From Candidatus Aminicenantes bacterium UBA6072 (GTDB taxonomy: Bacteria; Acidobacteriota; Aminicenantia; UBA2199), in assembly GCA_002436105.1 (NCBI GenBank), contig DIXU01000003.1, positions 124,001 to 188,000 on the forward strand: a stretch of 64,000 nt of DNA, read 5' to 3'. The first letter of the stretch is position 1. Each line of letters opens with the position of its first letter. The notes under the pieces are model-generated. The model ran no database searches and was not told the origin of the DNA. It was given only the letters and a program-made list of their open reading frames with translations. Below, piece after piece: positions 25,429 to 33,308 of this stretch. Made by a program: the position numbers and the translations under genes.

Positions 25429-25494
25429 ATGAATGCACGAAATTCCCGGATGAACGGCAAAGGACACGGTCGCGAAGCATGCTGGACCCACTGA
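25429..25494 (+). CDS. Possible leaderless 21-codon upstream ORF
   Basis: ATG at 25429, seven bases after a -10 box, opens a 21-residue frame (MNARNSRMNGKGHGREACWTH) that ends at 25494, 16 bases inside the glycosyltransferase gene in another frame. If transcription starts at the usual distance, ribosomes would meet this ATG first. It may be a leader peptide coupling translation of 25479. Alternatively a real or sequencing frameshift separates the true N-terminus from the body. Evidence is only positional. Confidence 0.35.
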   Translation: MNARNSRMNGKGHGREACWTH

Positions 25495-27206
25495 GCGCGA
25501 ACGGTCGGGGAAAAGGACGCATCGCCATTCCAGCGCCGCTGCTGGCGCTGGCCGCCGCCCTGTTGACCGGGCTGATCCTCCGTTTATGGGGCATCCAATG
25601 GGGATTCCCGCGCATCGACCTGAGCCCGGACGAGCTCAATATCTGGAGGATCAGCGCCCGCTTGAACTGGCAACACCTCGACCCCGGGTTTTACAACTAC
25701 TCGGGGCTGACCTTCCACCTGAATTTTTTCGCCGTCCAGCTGCTGCGCCTCTTCGGCGTGACGATCGAGCCGCACACCATCCTGCTGGTCAGCCGCTTGT
25801 GGAGCGTGTTCTTCGGCACCCTGACCATCGCCATGGCTTTCCTGGCCGCCCGCGATTTCTTTGCGGACGAGCGAGCCGGCGCCTGGGCGGCGTGGGCCGT
25901 CGCCCTGCTGCCGATTCACGCCTGGCACTCGCATTTCGGAACCAGCGACATCGGCCTGGTCTTCTGGATGACGACCGTCTTCTGGCTCTCCGTGCGCGCC
26001 GGCCGGGAACCCAGCCTCCGGCGCTTCCTCCTGGCCGGTCTGGCGGTGGGTTTCGCCGTCGGCGTCAAGTTCAACGGCGCATTGGCCGCCATCACCCTGC
26101 TGGTCGCAGCGATCGTCGCCTGGCGTGAACGGCGCATCCCGCGGCCAGGACGGGTCTTGTTGCTGCTGGGGGCATCCGCGGGCGCCGCGCTTTTGGGATT
26201 CTTCATTGTCTCGCCCTATTCGCTCATCCACCTGGCAACGACCGTAAGCGCATTTTTTTTTGAATCCGCCCACGTCAAGGGCGGGCACTACGGCTTCGAC
26301 CTGTCGCCGGACGGCTTCCCCTATTATCCCTACGCCTATCAATTATTCGCCGCCTTTCCCTTCTCGTTCGGCGTGCCCCTCTACCTGGCCACGCTCATTT
26401 CGCTCATCCATTTCATCTTCCGAAGCGGGAAAGCGCAGCGGCTTCTCGGCCTCGCCTTCCCGCTCGCCTACCTGGGCATACTGGCTTCGTGGAAGTTCGT
26501 GCCGACGCGCTATTACCTGCCGGCGCTCCCCATCCTGCTGATTCTCGCTTCCCGGGGCTTCAGCCGGGCGCTGGCCGCTTCCGGCCGCTGGCGCAGGTTT
26601 GCCGCGCGGTCGGCCGCCTTCCTGGTCCTGGCCTACACGCTCGCCTACAGTGCGTCCACGGTGGATCGCTTCCGCCTGGACACGCGGCTGGAGGCCGCCC
26701 GCTGGGCCCGGCAGGCGGTTGGCCCCGGCAGCCGCTTCATCCTGGTCGAGCCCATCTTTGACCGCAACGCCCTCGTCCCCGCCGACGCTCCCGCCCCGAT
26801 GTCCTTTCCCGTCCCGTTGGAACGGGTGATGGAGAAATCCTACATGCCGTTGCTCGACCGCGGGCGCTTCCAGGTGACGACCCGCGACCTGCCGAGCACC
26901 GTCTCGGACATGGAGCGCGGCCGGCTGGGCCCCAACGACGTCCTGTGCCTCAGCAGCCTGGTTTACCTGCGCGATGTGCGCCTGGGCCGGAAGGCCGAGG
27001 GCCGCCTGCGCCTGTGGAATACCATCCGCCGCAATCCGCGCCGGTTCCGTCGCCTGAAGGTCTTTGATTCACCGTTCCTGAACCGCCGCTTCTATGCCGC
27101 TCTGGACCCGATGTTCGCCTGCGACTTCGTTTCGCCGACCCTCGAATTCTACGTGCCGCGGCCCCGGATCGGGGGTCCCACTCGCGAAAGCCCGGCGCAG
27201 CCCTGA
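25479..27206 (+). CDS. GT-C fold membrane glycosyltransferase (PMT/ArnT-like)
   Basis: 575-residue polytopic protein related to the dolichyl/undecaprenyl-phosphate-sugar mannosyltransferase group. After the first membrane helix comes the acidic catalytic motif DLSPDELN, as expected for GT-C enzymes that use a lipid-phosphate sugar donor. About ten more helices follow to residue about 400, then a soluble C-terminal part with basic patches. AWHSHFGTSDIG and GVKFNGALAA resemble the family helices. ATG 25479 has no Shine-Dalgarno and overlaps the short frame at 25429. It heads an envelope-glycan region. Confidence 0.82.
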   Translation: MLDPLSANGRGKGRIAIPAPLLALAAALLTGLILRLWGIQWGFPRIDLSPDELNIWRISARLNWQHLDPGFYNYSGLTFHLNFFAVQLLRLFGVTIEPHTILLVSRLWSVFFGTLTIAMAFLAARDFFADERAGAWAAWAVALLPIHAWHSHFGTSDIGLVFWMTTVFWLSVRAGREPSLRRFLLAGLAVGFAVGVKFNGALAAITLLVAAIVAWRERRIPRPGRVLLLLGASAGAALLGFFIVSPYSLIHLATTVSAFFFESAHVKGGHYGFDLSPDGFPYYPYAYQLFAAFPFSFGVPLYLATLISLIHFIFRSGKAQRLLGLAFPLAYLGILASWKFVPTRYYLPALPILLILASRGFSRALAASGRWRRFAARSAAFLVLAYTLAYSASTVDRFRLDTRLEAARWARQAVGPGSRFILVEPIFDRNALVPADAPAPMSFPVPLERVMEKSYMPLLDRGRFQVTTRDLPSTVSDMERGRLGPNDVLCLSSLVYLRDVRLGRKAEGRLRLWNTIRRNPRRFRRLKVFDSPFLNRRFYAALDPMFACDFVSPTLEFYVPRPRIGGPTRESPAQP

Positions 27207-27240
27207 AGCGGGAGGGACCGCGCCCGGCCGCTGCCGGAAC

Positions 27241-27269
27241 TTGAAATCCTCCCCGATATTGCGTACAAT
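27241..27269 (+). promoter_or_regulatory. Leaderless-type promoter of the 27276 operon
   Basis: TTGAAA (27241-27246), 17-base spacer, TACAAT (27264-27269), six bases to ATG 27276. The in-frame TTG at 27273 would fall before the predicted +1. Confidence 0.75.
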
Positions 27270-27275
27270 GCGTTG

Positions 27276-28100
27276 ATGGAAAACACCTCGATCCCGCCCG
27301 GGGAGACCCCCTGGCAGCTGAAAATGTTCAACCGCTCGCTGAAGAAAAAGATGAAGGTCGCGACCCTGGCCCGCCATTTTCCCTGCCTGGAAAGCCGCAC
27401 CTGCCTGCTGGTGACCTGCGGCGACAACAACGGCGCCATCAATTGGAAGATCCGCGAAATGGGCGGCCGCTGGACCTGGGCCGATTTCGAGGCGCAGGGC
27501 ATTCCGGGAATGGAGGAGCTTCTCGGCGAACCGGTGATCCGCATCGACCGCGCCCTGTCCCGCCTGCCCTTCCCTGACGGAGCCTTCGATTTGGTGGTCA
27601 GCATCGACGTGCACGAGCATCTGGATGATCCCCTGCCCGTTTCCCGCGAACTGGCGCGCGTCGCCCGGGCGGGCGGCACCGTGATCATCACCACCCCCAA
27701 CGGCGATGAAAAGAAACTGGCGGTACGCATCAAGAAGGCCATCGGCATGGACGCCAAGGCTTACGGCCACCGGCGCATCGGCTTTGATATCCCTGACTTG
27801 CGCCGGCTGGCGGAAACGGCCGGGCTGACCTTCCGCCGCGGCGACTCCTATGCCCGCTTCTTTACCGAGATGATCGAGCTGGCGATCAATTTCCTTTACG
27901 TCAAGGTGCTGGCCAAAAAAAGCTCCGCCAAGGTCGAGGAAGGCACGATCGCCCCGGTGAGCCGGGACCAGCTCGAGTCGGTGAAGAAAAGCTATCGTCT
28001 GTACTCCCTGGTCTACCCGCTTTTCTGGCTGGTCTCCCGCCTCGATGTCCTGGTCTTCTTCACCCGCGGCTACGCCGTGGTGGCCGTGTGCGCCAAATGA
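27276..28100 (+). CDS. Class I SAM-dependent methyltransferase
   Basis: 274 residues, UbiE/Methyltransf_11-like Rossmann fold. Seen are FDLVVSIDVHEHLDDPLP (motif IV region) and LARVARAGGTVIITTPNG (post-IV strand). The usual glycine-rich motif I is weak (LLVTCGDNNGAINWKI), so SAM binding should be tested. The substrate is presumably a glycan or lipid intermediate because it is translationally coupled (ATGA) to a sugar-nucleotide epimerase and followed by asnB. The C-terminus has hydrophobic stretches (LYSLVYPLFWLVSRLDVLVFF) that could associate with the membrane. Confidence 0.82.
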   Translation: MENTSIPPGETPWQLKMFNRSLKKKMKVATLARHFPCLESRTCLLVTCGDNNGAINWKIREMGGRWTWADFEAQGIPGMEELLGEPVIRIDRALSRLPFPDGAFDLVVSIDVHEHLDDPLPVSRELARVARAGGTVIITTPNGDEKKLAVRIKKAIGMDAKAYGHRRIGFDIPDLRRLAETAGLTFRRGDSYARFFTEMIELAINFLYVKVLAKKSSAKVEEGTIAPVSRDQLESVKKSYRLYSLVYPLFWLVSRLDVLVFFTRGYAVVAVCAK

Positions 28101-29092
28101 TCGCCGTCGTCACCGGCGCCAACGGCTTCATGGGGCTGCAGCTGGTGAAGGATCAGCTCGCCCGCGGCAGCGCCGTGCGCGCCGTGGACCTGCACCGGGA
28201 AAGGCTGGACGCGCTCAGCGCCGGACCGGCACTGGAGATTTTCCAGGCCGACATCGGCGACCCGGAGACGATGAGGAAGATCGTGTCCGGGGCCGACGTG
28301 GTCTTTCACCTGGCCAGCGCCCACCTGGTGGTCAGCCTGGGCGAAGAGGCCTACTGGCGGATCAACCGCGACGGGGCCCGCCGGCTCGTCCGCCTCTGCG
28401 GCGAGGCCGGCGTCGGCCGCTTCGTCCACTGCAGCACTGTCGGCGTCTATGGCGAGATCAGCGATCCGCCCGCTGACGAAACGACTCCCTGCCATCCCGA
28501 CCTGGTGTACGAGAAGAGCAAGCTGGCCGGAGAGGAAGCCGTGCGGGCCGAGGCGGAACGGACCGGACTGCCGCTGGTCGTGATCCGCCCGGTCTGGGTA
28601 TACGGCCCGGGCTGCCCGCGCACCCAAAAACTGTTCCGCTCGCTGCGCAAGGGCACATTCGTCTTCATCGGTTCCGGCCGCAGCCTGCGCCACTGCATCC
28701 ATATCGACGATTTCAACCTCGCCTGCGCGCTATGCGCCGCCCGGCCCGAGGCCGTGGGCGAGACGTTCATCATCGGCGATTCCGCCGCGATCACCCTGCG
28801 CGAGCTCCTGGGCCACATGGCCGCCGCCTGCGGCTGTCGCCCGCCCAGGATCCGCCTGCCGCTGTTCCTGGCCCGCCCGCTCTTCGCCGCGGTGGAGCGG
28901 CTGTCGCTGATGCTGAAGCGCGAACCGCCGGTTTCCACCCGCACGCTGAAGTTCTTCACCAACAACACGGCGTTTTCCATCGCCAAGGCGCGGAGGCTTC
29001 TGGGATTCGCGCCGCGCTACGACGTCGCCGCAGGCATGCGCCGCACCTGGGATGAGATCAGTCGCCCGCAAACCGGCGGCGGGGAGCGCTGA
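28097..29092 (+). CDS. NAD(P)-dependent sugar epimerase/dehydratase (extended SDR)
   Basis: 331 residues with the extended short-chain dehydrogenase fold: VTGANGFMGLQL (nucleotide-binding GxxGxxG), HLASAHL, the catalytic Ser/Thr in CSTVGVYGE, and YEKSKLAGEEAV with the Tyr-x3-Lys pair. It probably acts on a nucleotide sugar or a sterol-like/steroid substrate; family resemblance to 3-beta-HSD-type SDRs is also visible. ATG 28097 overlaps the previous stop (ATGA). It lies three bases before asnB. Confidence 0.87.
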   Translation: MIAVVTGANGFMGLQLVKDQLARGSAVRAVDLHRERLDALSAGPALEIFQADIGDPETMRKIVSGADVVFHLASAHLVVSLGEEAYWRINRDGARRLVRLCGEAGVGRFVHCSTVGVYGEISDPPADETTPCHPDLVYEKSKLAGEEAVRAEAERTGLPLVVIRPVWVYGPGCPRTQKLFRSLRKGTFVFIGSGRSLRHCIHIDDFNLACALCAARPEAVGETFIIGDSAAITLRELLGHMAAACGCRPPRIRLPLFLARPLFAAVERLSLMLKREPPVSTRTLKFFTNNTAFSIAKARRLLGFAPRYDVAAGMRRTWDEISRPQTGGGER

Positions 29093-29094
29093 CC

Positions 29095-30957
29095 ATGTGC
29101 GGCATCTGCGGCTTCACCTGGGAGGACCCACCGGTCGTGCACGCCATGGCCGATGCGCTCTCCCACCGCGGCCCCGACCAGGACGGCTATCATTGCGCTC
29201 CCGGGATTTCCCTGGGGCACCGCCGGTTGTCGATCATCGACCTTTCCGAGAACGGACGCCAGCCCATCGCCAACGAGGACGGCAGTTTGTGGCTGGTGCA
29301 CAACGGCGAGATCTATAATTTCCGCGAAGTGCGGAGTTGGCTGGAAGGCCGCGGTCACGTCTTTCGCAGTCGCTCCGATTCGGAGGTGCTGCTGCACGCC
29401 TTCGAGGAGGAGGGCATGGATTGCCTGCGGCGCATGAACGGCATGTTCGCATTCGCCCTCTGGGACGCCAAGGGGCGGCGACTGCTGCTGGCGCGCGACC
29501 GGCTGGGAGAAAAACCGCTGTATTACTCCCAGTTTGGGGGGAAGCTCGCTTTCGCCTCGGAGATCAAGGCCCTGCTGCGGAACCCCGGCGTGCCCAGGGG
29601 GATCGACGACGAGGCCATCGACTGCTTCCTGGGCTTCGAGTTCATCCCCGCGCCGCTGACCGCCTTTGCCGGCATCCGGGCCCTGCCCGCCGGCCACTGG
29701 CTGGAATGGCGCGGGGAAAGCGCCGTGGTCCGCCCGTATTGGCGCCTGCGCCAGGAAAGCGAGGAACGCCCGGAAAAGGAGTGGATCGAGGCGCTGCGCG
29801 AGCATCTTGAGCGGGCCGTGCGCCTGCGCCTGGAAAGCGACGTGCCCCTGGGCGCATTTCTCTCCGGCGGCATCGACTCGAGCACCGTGGTGGCCATGAT
29901 GCGCCGCGCCGATGCCGGCCCCATCCGCACCTTCGCCCTGGGCTACAAGGAATCGGGATTTTCCGAATTCGCCTATGCCCGGAAGGTCGCTTGCCATTTC
30001 GCCACCGATCACAGCGAGCTGATGATCGACCCCATTACTCCGGAGGTCATCGAGAAGGCGGTCTGGCACCTGGACCAGCCTTTCTCCGAATTCTCGGTCC
30101 TGCCCTATTACCTGATCTGCCGCAAGGCCCGCGAGCACGTCACTGTCTGTCTTTCAGGGGAAGGGGGTGACGAGGTGTTCGCGGGCTATGACCGCTTCAA
30201 GGCCAGCAAGGCCGAACGCTACCTGCGCCGGCTTCCGGCTCCCCTGCGCCGGGCGGCCGGTCGCCTCGCCGCTTCCCTTCCCGACCGGCCCCAGAAAAAG
30301 GGCGCGTTGAACAGCCTGCGGCGCTTCTTTCAGGGGGCCGCCCTCCCCGCCGGCGGCCATATGCGCTGGCAGTATTTTCTCACCGCGGAAACCGCCGCGG
30401 GCATTTTCCGCCAGCGCAGCGGCGAGGAGGTCCTGGCCTCCACCCTGGCCTGGGCCGACCGCGCCGCCGAGGATTCCGGGGGGCGCGGCGACCTGGAACG
30501 CGAGATCCTCTGCGAACTCGGGTTCATGATGCCCGAAAATCCCCTGATGAAGGTGGACAAGATGAGCATGGCCTGCGCACTGGAGATCCGCGCTCCGCTC
30601 ATCGATCATGAGCTGGTCGAGTTCGCCATGCGCATCCCGGCCCGCCTCAAGCTGGCCGGCTGGACCACCAAGGCCGTGCTCAAGAAGGCCATGGCGGACC
30701 TTCTTCCTCCGGGGATAGCGTACCGGCCCAAGCACGGCTTCAGCTTTCCGATCAAGCACTGGCTGCGCGGCGACCTGCTTTCCTACATGGACGATGTGCT
30801 GAACGGCTCGCCGCTCATCGCCGAGAGGTTCGACGGCAAAGCCGTCCGGCGTCTCGTCGCCGAGCACCGCGCCGGCAGCAGGAACCACGATCACCTCCTG
30901 TGGAGCCTGGTGAACCTTGCCCTGTGGCACAGGCGATTCCTGGCTCCGCACCCCTGA
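29095..30957 (+). CDS. asnB: Asparagine-synthetase-type glutamine amidotransferase
   Basis: Class II amidotransferase of 620 residues: Cys2 nucleophile (MCGICGF), SHRGPDQDGY and the glutamine-binding loop NGEIYNF in the N-terminal half, then the ATP-pyrophosphatase loop LSGGIDSSTVVAMM (about 258-270), CLSGEGGDEVFAGYDRF and KVDKMSMACALEIRAPLIDHELVEF in the synthetase half. Enzymes of this length in polysaccharide clusters often amidate sugars or acyl groups rather than make free asparagine, and the context here (epimerase, methyltransferase, glycosyltransferases) favours that. A GGGAG site precedes the ATG. Confidence 0.93.
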   Translation: MCGICGFTWEDPPVVHAMADALSHRGPDQDGYHCAPGISLGHRRLSIIDLSENGRQPIANEDGSLWLVHNGEIYNFREVRSWLEGRGHVFRSRSDSEVLLHAFEEEGMDCLRRMNGMFAFALWDAKGRRLLLARDRLGEKPLYYSQFGGKLAFASEIKALLRNPGVPRGIDDEAIDCFLGFEFIPAPLTAFAGIRALPAGHWLEWRGESAVVRPYWRLRQESEERPEKEWIEALREHLERAVRLRLESDVPLGAFLSGGIDSSTVVAMMRRADAGPIRTFALGYKESGFSEFAYARKVACHFATDHSELMIDPITPEVIEKAVWHLDQPFSEFSVLPYYLICRKAREHVTVCLSGEGGDEVFAGYDRFKASKAERYLRRLPAPLRRAAGRLAASLPDRPQKKGALNSLRRFFQGAALPAGGHMRWQYFLTAETAAGIFRQRSGEEVLASTLAWADRAAEDSGGRGDLEREILCELGFMMPENPLMKVDKMSMACALEIRAPLIDHELVEFAMRIPARLKLAGWTTKAVLKKAMADLLPPGIAYRPKHGFSFPIKHWLRGDLLSYMDDVLNGSPLIAERFDGKAVRRLVAEHRAGSRNHDHLLWSLVNLALWHRRFLAPHP

Positions 30958-30958
30958 C

Positions 30959-31756
30959 ATGTTCTCGCGCATCGCCGTCGATTTCCACCTGCATTTTTAC
31001 AGGGATTACGACCCGGAGATCTTCTGGCAGGCGTTATGCCGCAACCTGGCCGGGGATGCGATCGCCCGGCTGGATGACAGGATCCCCCTTCAGCGCCTGG
31101 CTCTGCTGACCGAGGCGCCGGGTTGCGACTGGTTCCGCCGCTGGGCCGCGCCGGGGGCGGCGCTGCCGGGAGGCTATTCTTTCGCGGCCACTTCCGAGCC
31201 CTACTCCCTGGCCCTGTCCGCCAACCGCGAGATCCTGGCCCTGATCGTCCGGGGCCGGCAGATCATCACCGCGGAGCGCCTCGAAGTACTGACCGCGGGC
31301 GACTTTCCCGCCGTCGAGGACGGGCTGCCGCTGGCTCGCGTGCTGGAGGCGCTGGCCGCAGCCGGAGCCCTGGCCATCATCCCCTGGGGAGCCGGCAAAT
31401 GGCTCGGCGGCCGCGGCCGCCTGCTGAGGAGGCTGGCATCGACCCCGGCCCCGCCACGGGTATTCCTGGCCGACAACCCGGCCCGGCCTTGCTTCTGGCC
31501 GGCACCGCGCGCCTTCCGCATGATGGAGCGCCAGGGCCGGCCTGTCCTGCGCGGTTCCGACCCGCTGCCGCTCCCCGGGGAAGAGCGGCGGGCAGGTTCT
31601 TTTGCGAGTCGCTTCGAGGCGGAATTCGATCCGCTCCGGCCCCTGGCGTCCCTGCTGAAGTTACTGGACGGGAATGCCCTCATCCGGGACCTGGGCCGGC
31701 CGGACGGAGTGTTCACCTTCTTTTCCAGGCAAATCGGCTTGCGCTTGCGCACATAG
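30959..31756 (+). CDS. PHP-like putative metal-dependent hydrolase
   Basis: 265 residues. The N-terminal IAVDFHLHFYRDYD has the HxH metal motif of PHP or amidohydrolase proteins, and later IIPWGAGKWLGGRGRLL and VLRGSDPLPLPGEE carry possible ligands (the GSD motif resembles the end of PHP barrels). The middle is hydrophobic and Leu/Ala rich. I do not recognise a named family. It starts two bases after asnB, so it is the last gene of the 27276 operon. A start at 30917 would lie inside asnB and is not needed. Confidence 0.65.
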   Translation: MFSRIAVDFHLHFYRDYDPEIFWQALCRNLAGDAIARLDDRIPLQRLALLTEAPGCDWFRRWAAPGAALPGGYSFAATSEPYSLALSANREILALIVRGRQIITAERLEVLTAGDFPAVEDGLPLARVLEALAAAGALAIIPWGAGKWLGGRGRLLRRLASTPAPPRVFLADNPARPCFWPAPRAFRMMERQGRPVLRGSDPLPLPGEERRAGSFASRFEAEFDPLRPLASLLKLLDGNALIRDLGRPDGVFTFFSRQIGLRLRT

Positions 31757-31797
31757 AACGAATGGATGCAGGGAAAAGCCTCAAGCGCTCCGGTCGC

Positions 31798-33156
31798 TCA
31801 AGAAGAGGCCAATTGCCCGGTCCGTGCCGCGATCTCGACGGGAATGACGGCCGGAACGGATCCCTTTTCATGGAACCAGGTGATCAATTCCCTTTTCAGG
31901 TCAAAAAACAGCCGATATTTCCCAGGAGGCAGGGTTAAGGACAGTTCGGTCCGGAAGGCGAACGTCTCGCCCACGGCGACATCCTTGGGGATGACGATCT
32001 CGCCCAGTGCGGGGTTCAGCAGGCTTCCGGATTCGTCCAGCAGCTGGATGCCGATGGCGATGCGATGGCTCAAGCCCTTGGTATGCCAGGTGAAATTGCA
32101 TTCATTGGTCAATTGGATGTCCAGCCCCAGCTTGGCCGCGCCGGCAATGATTTTGCTCGCGCCGCTGACCTGGATCCGGCCCCGGTAAACGAGAGGAGAG
32201 AAAACGATATCGCTTTTCCAGGCCCCTTTTTTAACCGCGTTGCCCTCCTTTTTGAACGTGACCGCCAGGGAGGTGAACACGGAGTTCAGGAAGCGCAGTA
32301 TCACATGGGGGGACTTGAACACTTCCTGGGGCAGCTTGACCCAATTGTGCAGATAATGATCCTCGATCCTCAGGTCCATCCCGCTTTCCGCCAATAGGAA
32401 TCCGTTCCTTTCGAACAGGTCAAGGACTTCGTTGACGGAAAAAATCCTGGTGTTGGGCACGCGGCCAGCCAGCCGATTCAGCCGGATCTCGGTCGTGATC
32501 GTGCATGCCCCGCCCGGCTTCAATACGCGGTACATTTCGGCGATCGCCTTTTCGATCTGGCGGAGACCGCCGAAATGCTCGATGGAAGACGCCGAGAAAA
32601 CGAAATCAAAGGAGTTGTCGGCGAATTGCAGTTCCAGGGCGTTCATGCGCCTGAAATCAAGGTTTTCCCGGGGATACAGGAAAGGGGCGTATTTCTCGGG
32701 AATGTCGGGAATATCGGGCTCGTCCTCGCCCCCCAGGAAACTTCCCTCATAGAGATCGACGGCGACCATCTTTTTTATCTTGTAGGCCAGGTAATACAAA
32801 ATCTGCTCCCGGCCGGCGCCGATGGCCAGGCCGCGGTTATCGGGATGCAGATAGCCCAGCTTTTTCAAGACATAGATGATCTGGGTGAATTCCCATATCT
32901 TGCGATGGAAGCTCTCCTCATTCATGGAGAAAATGATGCGGAAATCCTCCAGAATGTCATGCCATTCCCGGTTGCAGAGATCGGCCACATGAGGGATCTT
33001 GTTCAGCGGCACGGCCGCGCGAGCCCTTTCTTCCTTCAGCTCCCGCCAATTTACGACCGGGTACAGCATCCTGTCGAATGGCCGCAGGAAGGCGTTGTAG
33101 GCCTTGTTGGAAAAAAGAACGCGGTTGATTGCCGTTTTCAGCTTTTGTGCAGGCAT
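31798..33156 (-). CDS. SAM methyltransferase with Wzt-like C-terminal domain
   Basis: 452 residues. A Rossmann methyltransferase lies in the middle (LAIGAGREQILYYLAYKIK for motif I, ALELQFADNSFDFVFSASSIEHFGG for motif IV, MYRVLKPGGACTITTE). The C-terminal 120 residues (HRIAIGIQLLDESG, VAVGETFAFRTELSL, PPGKYRLFFDL, ITWFHEKGS) form a beta-sandwich resembling the O-antigen-recognising C-terminal domain of Wzt. The enzyme may therefore recognise a glycan and methylate its end, which is inference. It is convergent with the 27276 operon, and its leaderless promoter faces that of 33309. Confidence 0.83.
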   Translation of the reverse strand: MPAQKLKTAINRVLFSNKAYNAFLRPFDRMLYPVVNWRELKEERARAAVPLNKIPHVADLCNREWHDILEDFRIIFSMNEESFHRKIWEFTQIIYVLKKLGYLHPDNRGLAIGAGREQILYYLAYKIKKMVAVDLYEGSFLGGEDEPDIPDIPEKYAPFLYPRENLDFRRMNALELQFADNSFDFVFSASSIEHFGGLRQIEKAIAEMYRVLKPGGACTITTEIRLNRLAGRVPNTRIFSVNEVLDLFERNGFLLAESGMDLRIEDHYLHNWVKLPQEVFKSPHVILRFLNSVFTSLAVTFKKEGNAVKKGAWKSDIVFSPLVYRGRIQVSGASKIIAGAAKLGLDIQLTNECNFTWHTKGLSHRIAIGIQLLDESGSLLNPALGEIVIPKDVAVGETFAFRTELSLTLPPGKYRLFFDLKRELITWFHEKGSVPAVIPVEIAARTGQLASS

Positions 33157-33164
33157 TGCGAGGC

Positions 33165-33194
33165 AAAATAGCACAAAGCCGGCACGGTTGTCAA
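33165..33194 (-). promoter_or_regulatory. Leaderless-type promoter of the 31798-33156 gene
   Basis: Minus strand perfect TTGACA (33194-33189), 18-base spacer, TGC-extended TATTTT (33170-33165), eight bases to ATG 33156. Confidence 0.68.
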
Positions 33195-33270
33195 GCCGGC
33201 GCGATGGGGGCATCCTGACGGCGGCTCCAAGGCGCGAATGGGCGCGGAGCGCCGGCCCGGATCGCGGATA

Positions 33271-33299
33271 TTCCCTTTCGCCCCCGATTTTGCTATAAT
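33271..33299 (+). promoter_or_regulatory. Leaderless-type promoter of the gene at 33309
   Basis: Weak -35 TTCCCT (33271-33276), 17-base spacer, TGC-extended perfect TATAAT (33294-33299), nine bases to ATG 33309. Confidence 0.68.
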
Positions 33300-33308
33300 A
33301 TTTCCGTC

